64,000 nt of DNA, taken from the NCBI GenBank assembly GCA_026120185.1, contig JANUWF010001481.1:2671001-2735000 (forward strand). Reading direction: 5' to 3'. Within the stretch, counting starts at the first letter, position 1; each line of letters opens with the position of its first letter. The notes under the pieces were generated by a model. That model made no database searches and had not been told where the DNA came from. It was given only the letters and a program-made list of their open reading frames with translations. This document shows, piece by piece, positions 45,627-56,830 of this stretch. The DNA is from Voacanga thouarsii (taxonomy: Eukaryota > Streptophyta > Magnoliopsida > Gentianales > Apocynaceae). The translations under genes were made by a program, and so were the position numbers.

Positions 45627-47154
45627 TGATGCGTTTGGATTTAGGTATAAAAAACATATAAAAATAAGCACATTCCCAATCAAGTTTAAATTAAAACATT
45701 AACCCCAAATTACATATATGAGTAAGCGTACTCATCATTAAGCATAGCATAGGGTTCAAACGAGTGTCGATCCTCAAGAAACAAGTATGCATTAATCACT
45801 TTTCTTTCATTGTTTAACCGACTCAATAAAGTGAAAAAGAATAAAAAAAATTAAAAGAAAATATACATGTCAATGATGGAGAATTATGTAACTTAAACCG
45901 TCGTTTTGACAAACATGATCTTGAAGTATTCAATCATTATCATAACTAATAATTCTCTTGGAATCATGAAGGAATAAGAAAGATCACTTCTTTGTCAATC
46001 CATGAATTCACTATCTTCTAGATAAATTAGCATCACTCAGTCTGTCTCAACTAATTCCTCTAAAAGACGCATTACACACAATCCTTGATTAAATTTTCTT
46101 GGTCTGGCAAATTTGAAGCATGAAATTAACCGATGAATTCTTGGTCTGGCAGACAACAATTAACCTTTAATTACCTAATCCTCAGCAATTAACCCCATTG
46201 GTCTAGTAAGTTAATAGCCAATAAATATGAAATCAATAAATTGAAACCGCTATCAACCTCTTTGGTCTAGTAAGTTAATGGAAAGAAACAATCAATTAAT
46301 CTCGTAATAAGCACAAGTAATTAAATATCAAGAAGAACAATCAAATAATCAAAAGATCAAAACAACTCTAAAAATCATGAATACCTAAAACAATGTCAAA
46401 TTACAATAAAACAATTAATACATCATTGTTCAAGAAAAAGAAAACAAAGTAAAAGAAAGCACTCATAGACAAGCCTCCATCTTCTTCCTTTGTAGACCCT
46501 CTTGCACAATCCCCCTTGATGTGGCAGAATTCCTCCTCGATTTGAGTGATTTTCTGTTATGATCTCTGAATTCTCCACTTTCTCTTGTGTTTTCCCTCTA
46601 TTTATAGGTTTAGAAAGTGCCTAAATTCGTTAGTGTAGAGTTTTTGGCTGATTAGAAGTAGAAAAATACTAAAACTCTGCAGATTGCCAAAAAATACGTG
46701 CACAAATCGAGTTACTGCCTTAACATCAGGGCACAGCCGGCGCCGCCTACAGCCTCACAGCTGGCGCCGGTTGTGATCTGTTTCTCCAATTGTTCGCCGA
46801 TTTTTTTTTTATTTCCATGCAACCCTTCTAGAATGCAGCTGGCACTGCCTCTAGCCTCCAAGCTGACGCCAATTTAGTTCTGTTCTGCTCTGTTTCACTT
46901 GTTTTTTTGTTACCTTAAAGTACGCGCCAGCAGCACGTGGCTGGCGCCGGTTCTCCTGCCATGGCCGGCGCCACCTCTTTTCTATTTTGCGATATTTTTA
47001 TCTTATTTTATCCCTAAAATCTAAAACAATACAAAAAATACCTTTCCAAGAGTAAAATCTCTAATATGAAGGAATATGACTAGTTATTGAACAAAATGTA
47101 TCACAAAATATCCTCAAATAACTATTAAAAATATGACTAATTTAGGTCCTATCA
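45627..47154 (-). repeat. 5' LTR of Gypsy-D
   Basis: 1528 bp, TGATGCG to CCTATCA on plus, followed by GAACC. TATA box at 46597-46606 (minus). GC-rich modules 46735-46975. Confidence 0.94.
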
Positions 47155-47222
47155 GAACCTATGGATAAAACTATTTAATTTTCTTGGTCAAATACATCTA
47201 AATTGTTCAGTCATGTTATTTA

Positions 47223-47973
47223 GGCTTTGTTTTGTTTGTGAAAGTAGAGGGGGAGGAGAATGGGGAGGGAGAGAGTCACATTTGCTTCCCTTAGTAGAAG
47301 TAATTATATTTTATTCTATTTTATTTGGTATGAGTGGGAGGGAAGTAAATGATAAATACTTGTTCTTGTTTGGTTCTATTGAAAAGTGAAGGGAAAGGTA
47401 TTTTGTCAAATTTACTATTATACGCATACTATTAGAGAAGTCAATTAATTTATTTTTATTTGTTTGTTAAAATTGGAAGTGAAGTAAATAGTCATATTAT
47501 AAGATTAAGGCAAAATGTTATTTATTACATAAGTCATTAATAATTTATTAGACACGGTATTAATATTTTTCAAAGAAAAGTAATATTACACAGATAAAAA
47601 TATTTACATTATTGCTAAAAAGAGTAGTGAAAAATGATAGAGAGTATAACAATGATATGAGAAATTTAAAATAAATTATAGAAGTTAAGAAGTTGGGAAA
47701 AAATAAAAGAAAGAGATAAAAAGTTAATGAGAAAAAGATAAAAAAAGAAAAAAAAAACCTGAAGTCATTTTGGTCTTTATGCTAGAAGGATTGGTGCAAT
47801 CCTTCCAAAATGGGAGGGGCCAAAAATTTGATGAGGATGGGAAGTGGAATACCTTTACATTTACTTTCCCTCCACATTTATACCCTTCCAAACAAAGTAA
47901 ATATTTACTTCACTTTCAAATTTACTTCCTCTCATTTTTTTTCTTCTACTTACTACCCCAATCAAACAAGGGG
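47223..47973. mobile_element. Possible MITE (PIF/Harbinger-like)
   Basis: About 750 bp flanked by TTA (47220-47222, 47974-47976). Ends GGCTTTGTTTTGTTTG and CAATCAAACAAGGGG are imperfect inverted repeats of the CTTGTTTG type known from Tourist-like MITEs. Inside: AT-rich, no coding. The inverted repeats are weak and the TSD only 3 bp, so this is a suggestion. Confidence 0.4.
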
Positions 47974-48118
47974 TTAATTTGACTATGGACATTAGATCAG
48001 TTTTATACAGGTTAAAGTGGCTTATTATCCTACCCATATAGTTCCTATAAGCCAACCCCATGAAACTTCCATTGTAATTGATGGAAATATGCCCTAAAAT
48101 ATATAGAAGTTCTATAAA

Positions 48119-48146
48119 GATATATATATATATATATATATATATT
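48119..48146 (+). repeat. (AT)n microsatellite
   Basis: About 13 AT units in the Copia-E LTR start. Confidence 0.93.
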
Positions 48147-49109
48147 GAAATAATAAAAGTATTTGTTTTAATAAGTTTGTATTCACATTTCTCATATATG
48201 AAGGTCCTGTTAGTGTTGTGCCCTAGAGATAATCACTTGTACATTGTATATGACACATTTTATTTTTAATAAAGGCATTATTTATCTTACAGTTTCTTTT
48301 GTTTACTTTAAGTAATATAATTGTTTGATAAAGTCCCTAGCATAACACTGTGTTAAGAAAATTATGATAGAGATCATGATATGAGATTCCTACTGCACTG
48401 GATGGTATTAGTACTTAAATAGTCCCTAGTCATAGTATTAATGAGACAGGACATCATTAATGCGTTAAGACTAGCATGTGTTAGACTTCCTAATTTGATC
48501 AGGTAGTGGTTCTCATATCCGTGAGTATTGAGATACTCAAAGTTAACACATGGATGCTTGTTAATAGAACAAGTTCATTGGATAACCTAGCTTTGAGATA
48601 ATCACATGGATAACTATTTAGTGCCAATAATATAATCTCAATATAGCAATCGTGCAAGTATCCTTAGACTTGAGATCTCCAAGGTACTTTGTTTGCTGAG
48701 CTTTGTACTTTGATTCCAATCTCCGGAGCTCGATCGAAGGCCATCTATGGGATGGATATTGGGTACATTGTGAGGTAAACGAAAGTAGTTGAGAGAGTCA
48801 ATAAAGGATTCACCACTCCTAATAGTAGGGGTGAATATCTCACGGTCACTTGTAGGAATTACTGTGAAACCCCACCTAAAACCAACCCTAGAGTAAGGGG
48901 GTTGGGAATGCATATCATATTATTTTGCATGAATATATATGTTTTTGAATGATTTTATGTGCTTTAGAATCGTGGATTACAGGTTTAAATGCTTAGTTAT
49001 TCTTATTGAGTAGGAGGGGTAAAATGGTAATTTTGCTTGAGGTCAAAATAGGGAGATAACTTGAGGAGTAGATAAGAAAAATATGTGGGTGAGGAAATAA
49101 GAACAAGAG

Positions 49110-49180
49110 TTGTTGTGGTTTAGTGGTTAGAGCTTGGTGAATTAATTTCTAAGGTCATGAGTTCAAATCCCATCATTTAA
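49110..49180 (+). ncRNA. tRNA-like (SINE-head-like) sequence with A and B boxes
   Basis: TGGTTTAGTGGTTAGAGC (49115-49132) fits a pol III A box, and GAGTTCAAATCCCAT (49160-49174) a B box and T arm. Spacing is about 35 bp, as in tRNA genes. The acceptor ends do not pair and no anticodon arm is clear, so it is not a functional tRNA; perhaps a SINE head or a tRNA-derived piece in the chromovirus LTR. Confidence 0.4.
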
Positions 49181-50778
49181 GTTTTATCATGATTATCTTC
49201 ATTTAGTTTGAATTTTTGTTTTCTTGCATTCCATAAAAATAGGAATGTTGTCGTAGGGGAGACATGAAGAGAATGTCCTAATCTTATCCTCATATCCTAA
49301 AAAGAATTCTAGAGGAATTCTTGTCCTATTTATTACCTCTAGCTTGTCCTAACATCTTTATAATTTAAATCCATTAAATCTCTTCTCTTGAATTCCAAAA
49401 AAAAAAAAAAAAATCTTGGATAATTCCTTCTCCTTGAATTTCGAAAATCAGCTTTGGGGGTTAGGGAGTTGGCCGAAAATAGGAGGGTAAATAGGAAGGG
49501 TTCCAAGAGAAAATCAATCACCATGAAAGGACCTTCAAATCTACCTTCATGTTGTTCATACTTTAGTGGAAAGAAATCTGGAAATTTTCCAGAATTGTTG
49601 CAGACCCTTTCTTCAAAAATTCAGGCCATAATCCCATTCATTTGCTGCCAAGAAAAATGGTCATTCTATATGGCTTGGAAGCTGGAAAAACTGTGCAAAT
49701 TTCGGATTGCACAAAACAGCACCAAACCAGAAAAAAAAAATAGGCATTTCGCAGCTTGCAATCAAGGAAATGAAGCTGTTTTTAGTTCACCTTCAAGCCA
49801 GCAAATCTCTTCTGTATTTGTCCAGAAATAAGGCTGAAAAACCAACCTTGGAAGACCGTCAAACACCCCAGAAGAACTTCTGAAAATCGAGCTAAGAGTG
49901 TGCAAAATTCTGCACCAAAAATTATGCAAACATCGAAAATTCTGAACAACTTGAAACCAGAATTTTCCAGCCTTGCTTCCTTCTAGCCTAAGGCCGAAAA
50001 TCATCTCCAACCTCTGTAAAAATTGAACTTGCTCAGCTGTAGACTGAACACCATAAACCCCACTCTTACCTTGAACATAAGGACTCCATAGCTGCACCAC
50101 AAAACACTCCTAAGATCACTCCATTCAAACTCTTTTGAACTTCAAATAATTTCAGCATTTTACTCCATTAAAATCACTCTTGCATTAGGCTAATTAACCA
50201 GAATTTTCTCTTCCTTCATAGACTGAATTTCGGCCAGCCTTGAGCAACATTAACCTTCAATCATTTCAGGAAAAACTCCATGTTCAGCCGACACCATTGA
50301 AAGACATAGAAACCTCTCTTGATCAAAACACCATAGCTAACCTCTTACCTTAAACCTCTCCACTATTTCCTCCATTTAAATTTCAAAAAAATCTAATCAT
50401 CCTCTCTCCTTCTTGCTGAAAACCGAAACCCTCATTCATTCCATACCATTCGGCCAGCCTTCTACCAAAATTCGTGCAGCACTTCTTCCAAATTCTCTCC
50501 ATTTTCACCTGGAACACCAAAGAACACCAAGAACACACACTAACCTTCTTCAAGTCTAACCCTACTCTAAACACCTCCAATCACTCTCAAACACTCCAAA
50601 TCACTTCCATTTAATCCCTAAACCTCATTTCTGGTATTTATAACACAAAACCTCGCAAATAAAAATTTTCAAGCGGATCGAAATCAACCTTTTTCTTGAA
50701 GGTCACAAGAACATCAACAAGGTAAGTCAAGAACACCCTTCTTGTTCATCTTCTTCCATTCGATTATATCATTCTAAT

Positions 50779-50780
<2 letters not shown>

Positions 50781-50813
<33 letters not shown>
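50781..50813 (+). repeat. (TC)n microsatellite
   Basis: About 16 TC units inside the 4.2-kb solo LTR. Confidence 0.95.
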
Positions 50814-50816
<3 letters not shown>

Positions 50817-53800
50817 AACCGAAATGGTTGATCAAACATCAACCATGATTGTTTGTTTCGTTGGACCATTCAAGACACTCCATCGCGCGTGGACCTTCTT
50901 TTGTCTTCTTCAAAGTACTCGAAAATCAAGTATTCATTCTTAAATCTCTCTTATTAAATTCTGAAATCATGTCTCTTAGGTGTTGATAGGGAGATGGAAT
51001 ATGATTGGGAGATTGAGTATATGCATAAAGGGATTGGGGTTAGGACATGATGATTGTTGTATATGACTAGGATATATGTATTTTCCTTTCGAATCGTTGT
51101 ATGTTCTTCATGCTTAATGAATTTTATGGATATTTGAAGCATGATTAGATATTATGACACCAAAGGTGATTAGGCTTTTATGTTCTTATTTTTCCATGGA
51201 AACCATGATTGATGATTATGCTTAGTAGGATTTTGGCCATGTGATGGTATGAGATAGTTCAAGTGTATGTTCATGAATGGATTAATATATTGTTGATGAT
51301 TGAGAATGTGATCATGAATCCTTTCTAGCACTAGGAAAATCATGATAAAAGATTATTTTCTTATTAATTCTAGGTTATATTCATTAACAAAATTTATTAC
51401 AAAAAAATTAGAATTACTGCTATAGTTTCCTTCAAAATTCAAAACACTAGGGGATTTGGATTGGAATATTTAATTGGATTATTAATATTTTTATTAAAAA
51501 AATTTAATAAAATTCATTTATTCTTAGTTTCATTTATTATTAATTAATTATTATCTATTAAAAAATTATTTAAATTAAAAATTATTTAATTTATTATTTA
51601 TTTATAATAAAGCTATTTTTAAATTATCATTTATTAAAATTATTTAGGACTTAATATTATTTAAAATTCAAACCTTGGTTTATTTTTTAATAATAACACT
51701 CAAGAATTATTATTTGAGTCTATAATTTATTAGCAATTATTTTAGAACCCCTAGTTATTTTAACTTATCAAACTAGACTTATTTTATAAAATTCTTTAGC
51801 ATCTAGCCTTAAAGCTTAGGACATTAAGGTCATGGTTAATCATGGTTGTAACTAGTTGAGCTAAGAAGTATTTATGTAAGGCAGGTATAGCTTGAATGTG
51901 ACCTTATGTTTTGTGTTTACCCCAGGCGGGGTTAGGTCAGCCTTGGGAGACTTTTGAGTTTGAGCAATCAAAGAAGTAGGTAAGCTCCTGCATGGAGTTT
52001 TGTGAAGACCAAAAGTTATTGTGGTAAGCAAATGCAATGTATATGGACATTTATTTGTAAATGCAATTAAGGACTGTTTTTCCTTTTTATTTCAGTCAAG
52101 CAAATCATTTGAAAATTAAACAAGCAGTTTTACACAAATCTAAACTTTTTCTAAAACCCAACTTGACTAAACTTTTGGAAACCCTTAATTGCTATTTCCA
52201 AATAAAGCAAAGTTTGATCAATTTTCTCTCAAGGGGAACAATCAACGTTAAGTACTCAATAAGGGTAGACCACCAAGACTAGTCTTTGAAGGGTTAGGGA
52301 AAGTCTCTCAGTAGGTGGCCACCTCTGAGGGGTGAGTCCTTCCTGGATAGGATGCCAGTCCGGTAGGTCATACCGGTCCGAGCTAGCAAGTTTCAGTCAT
52401 GTGGACTGTGTGTTCCGGAGTGGACAACCGGCAAGTTTGGGTGTAGAGATGGAGGAGTATCTCACTCGGTAGGCCGTACACCTACCTTTTGTCAGCTTGC
52501 ACAAAGTGTGGCATTTTGACTATTATTTTAGTCATGGGGCCCAACGTGTGGTAACCCATGGCTACCCATTTGAGTGGTTGTATTTATTGTGCACATGTAT
52601 GGTTTGAAAAGCGAAACACCACTCTTTATTTTCAGCATTTATTTATTGCTTGCCAGCACCTTTTCCTTATGAAACTTTTACAACTTGCATACATGAATTA
52701 TTTTACCTGGAACACTCAAAACACACACGGGCTTACTGAGATTTTTATCTCACCACCCTTTTATGCCATATTTTTAGGAAGATCCTGCTGTGGAGATCAT
52801 TAGCTAGAATGTTGCCTGTGCTTGAAGACTCATGCTATTTACTTTAAGTGTTGTTTGAGAGATTGTTGCAAATAATTTATTTTGGATTGGTGCCAGTATT
52901 TATCTTTTGGGTTGTAATAAATTTAATTTTAAAGTCTTTTGTTTTATTTTATTTTCATGTAACCTAGTTATAAAGACCCCTTGTCCTTTGGACAGGGCGA
53001 TATCCCCGACCCTGTTGAGCCTAGGTAGTGGGGTGTTACAATTACTACTTGGAATTCCTTAGCCAAGGCGATTGTGAATTAGAAACAGTTTCAATTGATA
53101 CACATCTAGAGTAGTGGGTTCCTGGTACAAGTACTATTGTATTCAGGTCAGAATTAATTCTAGAGGGAGTTAGCACTAATTTCGTACTTTAAATCAAATA
53201 AGATATTGTATGGTGAAAGGAGTTAATTGCACTGAATTTATTTTCCTGTAATTTATTTTATGAAACCAATCATATGTGATCTTTATTTTTATGCATAATT
53301 TTTATTTATTCCTATAAATAAATTACATGAAAATAGTAGTTGGAACCACTTCAGAATTAAATAAGATCATCTTTATATGATATTTAATCCTGACTTCTTT
53401 GGTCACATAGGTTAAAAGAATAGAAAAAGTATGAAAATAATTTATTTTATTTTGCTCATGCTTTATTCTTTTATTGTGAACAAGGAATAACTTGTGTTTC
53501 AAATAAACATGGCAATTTGGATTTTATTTTTATGGCAAGATTCATAATTTATTTATTTAAAGAATTTGTGCCATTGAGATAAGAAAATAATTTGAGTCTA
53601 GAAAGTGTGAGAAGGATTAATCTGTGCCTTTAAAAAAGATATTAAGTGTGAGAAGGATTCCGACTGTCCATGGCTTCCACTCCGTTCGATGTTAAGGATT
53701 GTAGAATTTACTTAAATTATCCTTGGAGTGGCCTCATATATGATGGAAAAAATCCAGATTTAACAGATTGAATCAAACTAATCTAGGGTAAGCATTATAT

Positions 53801-54093
53801 TCGGCCAATCCATATTAGAGTCTACAATACTAGATTGCCCATAATTCATGTGAAATAGCGGCTAGCTTATGTTAGAGCTAATTTTTTAATCTTAAGTTGA
53901 ATGATGTAGTGGTAGGTGGTTATGCATTTAACTTAGAAAATTGTTAACCATTCCAAAAGGCTATGTCAATTTTTCTATAAGCCAAATTTTAACATTTTGA
54001 TAATAGTTTAAGGGTTTATCTATTATCAGGATAAATGTTATGTTTACTTTAAATGTATGTTTTATGTGAATGGATACAAACTTGTAAAATTTT

Positions 54094-54472
54094 ATGAAAT
54101 TTACAAAAATGTCTGGTGGGGGCTCTTTCAGAATTTTGACCATTATTCTAACGGAAAATAGATTAATTGGCCCAAATTATGTGGAGTGGAAAAGGAACTT
54201 GAATATAATACTCATTGTCGAAGAGGACAAGTATGTTTTGACAGACCTTTATCTCGAGATTAGGAAAATTTCCATCGTAGAAAAGCATGAAGCTGAAAAG
54301 GCATAGAAGAAAGCTGACAAAATGGCTCGATACTATATGTTAACCTTCATGTGTAATGTTCTCCAGTTTGAACACTTGGATAACCCCGCTACTTTCAATA
54401 TATCTAGTGTCAAGGGCCTTATCTTCTAGACTAAATCCCAAAGCTTAGAAGTTCAAAATGAAGATAAGTAAT
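54094..54472 (+). pseudogene. Copia-E gag N-terminus, decayed
   Basis: MSGGGSFRILTIILTENRL (from about 54109), IGPNYVEWKRNLNIILIVEE and YVLTDLYLEIRK read as a copia gag N-terminus of the family with LTGPNY-type wording. A stop at 54307 is followed in frame by KKADKMARYYMLTFMCNVLQ. It ends at 54472, where a gypsy LTR is inserted. Confidence 0.85.
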
Positions 54473-56024
54473 TGATGTGTGTTTTACATGCATTAGAAAT
54501 AGTATAAACAATCCACACATATGGACATGTATACCCATTACATAGTATAGGGAATTGCAAGTGTCGAATCCATGGGAACTTAGCAATTACCACTGCTTTG
54601 TCCTAATCTTATTGTCTAGCCAAAATAAATAAAGAGATAAGGTAAATAAAACTAACTACACTAAACACTACAAAAAGATAGTACGTCTGACCTATACTAA
54701 AAAAGGTCACAAGGATCGTCAAAGAGTAAGAATACGCGAAAGACCGTGTACAAGAAGAAATCCCCCAAAACATGCCAAGTAAAGAGTATATTGCTACATT
54801 TATTAATTTCCAATTCGAGCAACAACATGAGTTTTTAGGAATAAACTTCACTCTTTCTCGAGTTATGAGATTTATTTCCTAAGGCCTAATTAATTGGTAT
54901 CTCTACCTAATTGATGCGCGTGTTTGCATGTGCAAGAAAAATCTCAATCATTGTGCTCCACATACATAAGTTTTAATAGTTAAAATTCTAAATAGAATCA
55001 TACAATACAAACATATAGTGTTAAGTGAACCAATTGTGTAGTTTAGTATCATTGGTAAGTATCAAAGAACCTTAGGAAACGGGGGTTATCACTCCTACTT
55101 CCTTCTTTCCTTATTGTTTAGCCAAAAGTAAATGTGAGGCATAAACTAACTACATGAGAAGAGAGAGTCACAATACACTCAAGGAATAAGAAAGAGAAAA
55201 ACCCATGCAACAAAGAGGAAGTTCCCAACTTAAGACATAAGAAATGAGTATCCCTTGAACCTATAATTCCTAAATCTCCTTACCGAAGTGAATCATAAAT
55301 CAATCTCTCCCTCTCTTGAGTTATAAGATTTCTACCCCTATGTTTGATTGATCGATATCTCTACCTAACCAACCAAGCCTGATATGTGCATTAGTTATTA
55401 CTCACCATCCCAAATCATTCGAAGGTCACAAAATCCCTATCTCTAGGTAATTTCATAAACTATTTGGTTATTAGCTCTAATTCCCAACTTCCCTCTTAGG
55501 TTAATTGAAAATGACAAATGCTAACCTAATCAAATGGGTGTCCTATCCTCAACTCCATCTCTTGAAATCATTAAGGAAGAACAATCAATTGAAATAAATC
55601 AATCAAAAACCATTCAACCAATGATAGCCAAATAAGATCAAATAACCAAATACCTAAGAACAAGAATCATAGATCTAAGGAAAATACACCATTCTCAAGC
55701 ACAAAAATAGGGTTCAACCCTTTATTACAATTAAAAATCCATTCTTACTATAAGAATACAAGAAATATTACAAAAGGACTAGAAATGCAAACTCATAGAC
55801 AAGATTTTATTCTTCCTCCTCTTGAAATCTTCAAGTAGACTCCCTTATTCTTCTTGGATCTCTTGGTCCTTCCCTCTTCTTGGCACTCAAACTTTCAAGA
55901 TCTAAGGTTCTTGAGAGAAACCTTGTACTTTTCCCAACTCTCCTATTTTGATTTTGTGAGTGAAGAATGTTTTTATAGAGGTTTGGCCGCCCGAAATCAT
56001 ATAAATACACAGACAGTACACTTC

Positions 56025-56193
56025 CTCCGCAATTGGGAAACTTCCCTGGGCCACTATGTTCTTCCAGAACCTATGTAGGCAAGGGAAGTTAACTTCCTTT
56101 GCCTGACTAGTTTCTAGAAAAACTAGGCAGGCTTGGAGGTAAAAAACGGACAGTCCACGGAAGTTGAAGTTCCTTGGGCCGCCATGCTAACTT

Positions 56194-56240
<47 letters not shown>

Positions 56241-56430
56241 ACATTCAAGACTAGGCTACCTAGGGATGTTCAAGTTCCCTAGGCCGTGATGTTTCTGGAT
56301 AATTAAATGTACAAGAAGAAAATATGGCTGCCTTCCCTTGGCCGCCTATTTAACTTACATACACATATTAGTCTAAGACTTGGAGACCTAGGGAAGTACA
56401 AATTCCCTAGGCCGTGAACATTCTAGGAAA
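56025..56430 (-). repeat. Reiterated GGGAAGTT/AACTTCCC and TAGGCCGTGA modules in U3
   Basis: Around 56030-56100, 56155-56185, 56265-56300 and 56385-56425, units with a GAAGT...ACTTCC or AAGTTCCCTAGGCCGTGA core recur at 70-120 bp steps. Position in the LTR is the same as the palindrome clusters of Gypsy-A and Gypsy-D, but the sequence is different. Confidence 0.7.
56197..56243 (+). repeat. (AC)n microsatellite
   Basis: About 22 AC units with one AAAC interruption, inside the solo LTR. Confidence 0.96.
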
Positions 56431-56830
56431 CTTATTGGTATAAACAAAAAGTGGTGGCTAAAGGAACTTAAGGCCCCCTTCTTTGAACAAAATTATACAA
56501 GTTCTTTTTTTCTTCTATTTTTTCTCCATTTCTTCCTTGTTGTTCTTTCTTTCATTTTCACTTGATTCTTTCAATTTCCTAGCAAAACAAGGTGAGAATG
56601 GAATGGTGAGCGGTTATTTAAACAAGAATTTATCTATTTTGAAGAACAAAAATAGTAGAAAATATATACATATGAAGCCTCATCACTAATCAACTTAGCC
56701 CAAGGAAGCATTACACTCACTCATCACCCCTGGAAACCCCAATATCCCGATCTCTAAACAATATTGAAAATCCATTGACTTCCAAGTTCTAATCCTTTAA
56801 CCTCTCTTGCCGTTGATCGTATGTCTATAG

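Larger units (their letters stand above)
37943..47154 (-). mobile_element. Gypsy-D: complete Athila-like Ty3/gypsy element
   Basis: LTRs at 37943-39474 and 45627-47154 with a perfect GAACC duplication (37938-37942, 47155-47159). tRNA-Asp-type PBS, gag tail, protease, RT, RNase H, integrase and PPT follow in minus-strand order over 9.2 kb. Only about 440 bp separate the PBS and the gag tail, so most of gag is deleted. Protease wording (DLGASISLISYKTF, LADRSIKYPRGI) is Athila-type. No env-like frame in the 1.7 kb after integrase. Confidence 0.95.
48863..53040 (+). mobile_element. 4.2-kb solo LTR of a chromovirus (Tekay/Del-like)
   Basis: From TGTGAAACCCCACC to GTGGGGTGTTACA with a perfect ATTAC duplication (48858-48862, 53041-53045). 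It contains the CTTTGGACAGGGCGATAT segment and late CACACACGGGCTTACTGAGA plus TTTTTAGGAAGATCC stretches typical of long chromovirus LTRs. No PBS or protein inside; 4178 bp. The LTR at 58490-62304 shares landmark order but is clearly diverged. Confidence 0.85.
48208..53236 (+). repeat. Truncated LTR of the Copia-1/2 family, interrupted
   Basis: Pieces 48208-48862 and 53046-53236 match bases 569-1405 of the solo LTR at 569, in plus orientation, from TGTTAGTGTTGTGCCC. It ends after TAATTGCACTGAA, so about half of the LTR is missing at the right. No right-hand target duplication can be seen because of the truncation. Confidence 0.85.
48079..54020 (+). repeat. 5' LTR of Copia-E, interrupted
   Basis: It starts TGATGGAAATATGCCC, a common copia LTR start, runs to about 48207, and seems to resume at 53237. 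It ends before a decayed PBS-like ATTATCAGGAT (about 54022-54032) and gag. The resumption point is inferred because the insert's right end is truncated. An (AT)n tract lies at 48119-48146. Confidence 0.5.
54912..56685 (-). mobile_element. Solo gypsy LTR inserted in an LTR of its own family
   Basis: 1774 bp, TGATGCGCGTGTTTG to AGCCTCATCA on plus, with a perfect CTAAT duplication (54907-54911, 56686-56690). Inner landmarks (GGTAAGTATCAAAGAACC; ATCGATATCTCTACCTAACC) repeat those of the host LTR. U3 modules GGGAAGTT...AACTTCC and CCTAGGCCGTGA lie at about 56025-56430. Confidence 0.9.
54473..56830 (-). repeat. Gypsy-type LTR, host of a solo LTR
   Basis: Pieces 54473-54911 and 56691-about 56830. 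It starts TGATGTGTGTTTTACATGC and follows the landmark order of the other minus-strand gypsy LTRs (GGGAATTGCAAGTGTCGA; CCTTATTG-like; ATCTCTACCTAAT), but the wording differs enough to be another subfamily. The right end is not clear. Confidence 0.55.

Noticed and set aside
49110..49180. Functional tRNA gene
   Set aside because: A and B boxes are present, but acceptor ends do not pair and no proper anticodon arm is seen.
50383..50580. Short frames in the 4.2-kb solo LTR as possible genes
   Set aside because: Short, on the strand opposite to the LTR, and without recognisable domains.
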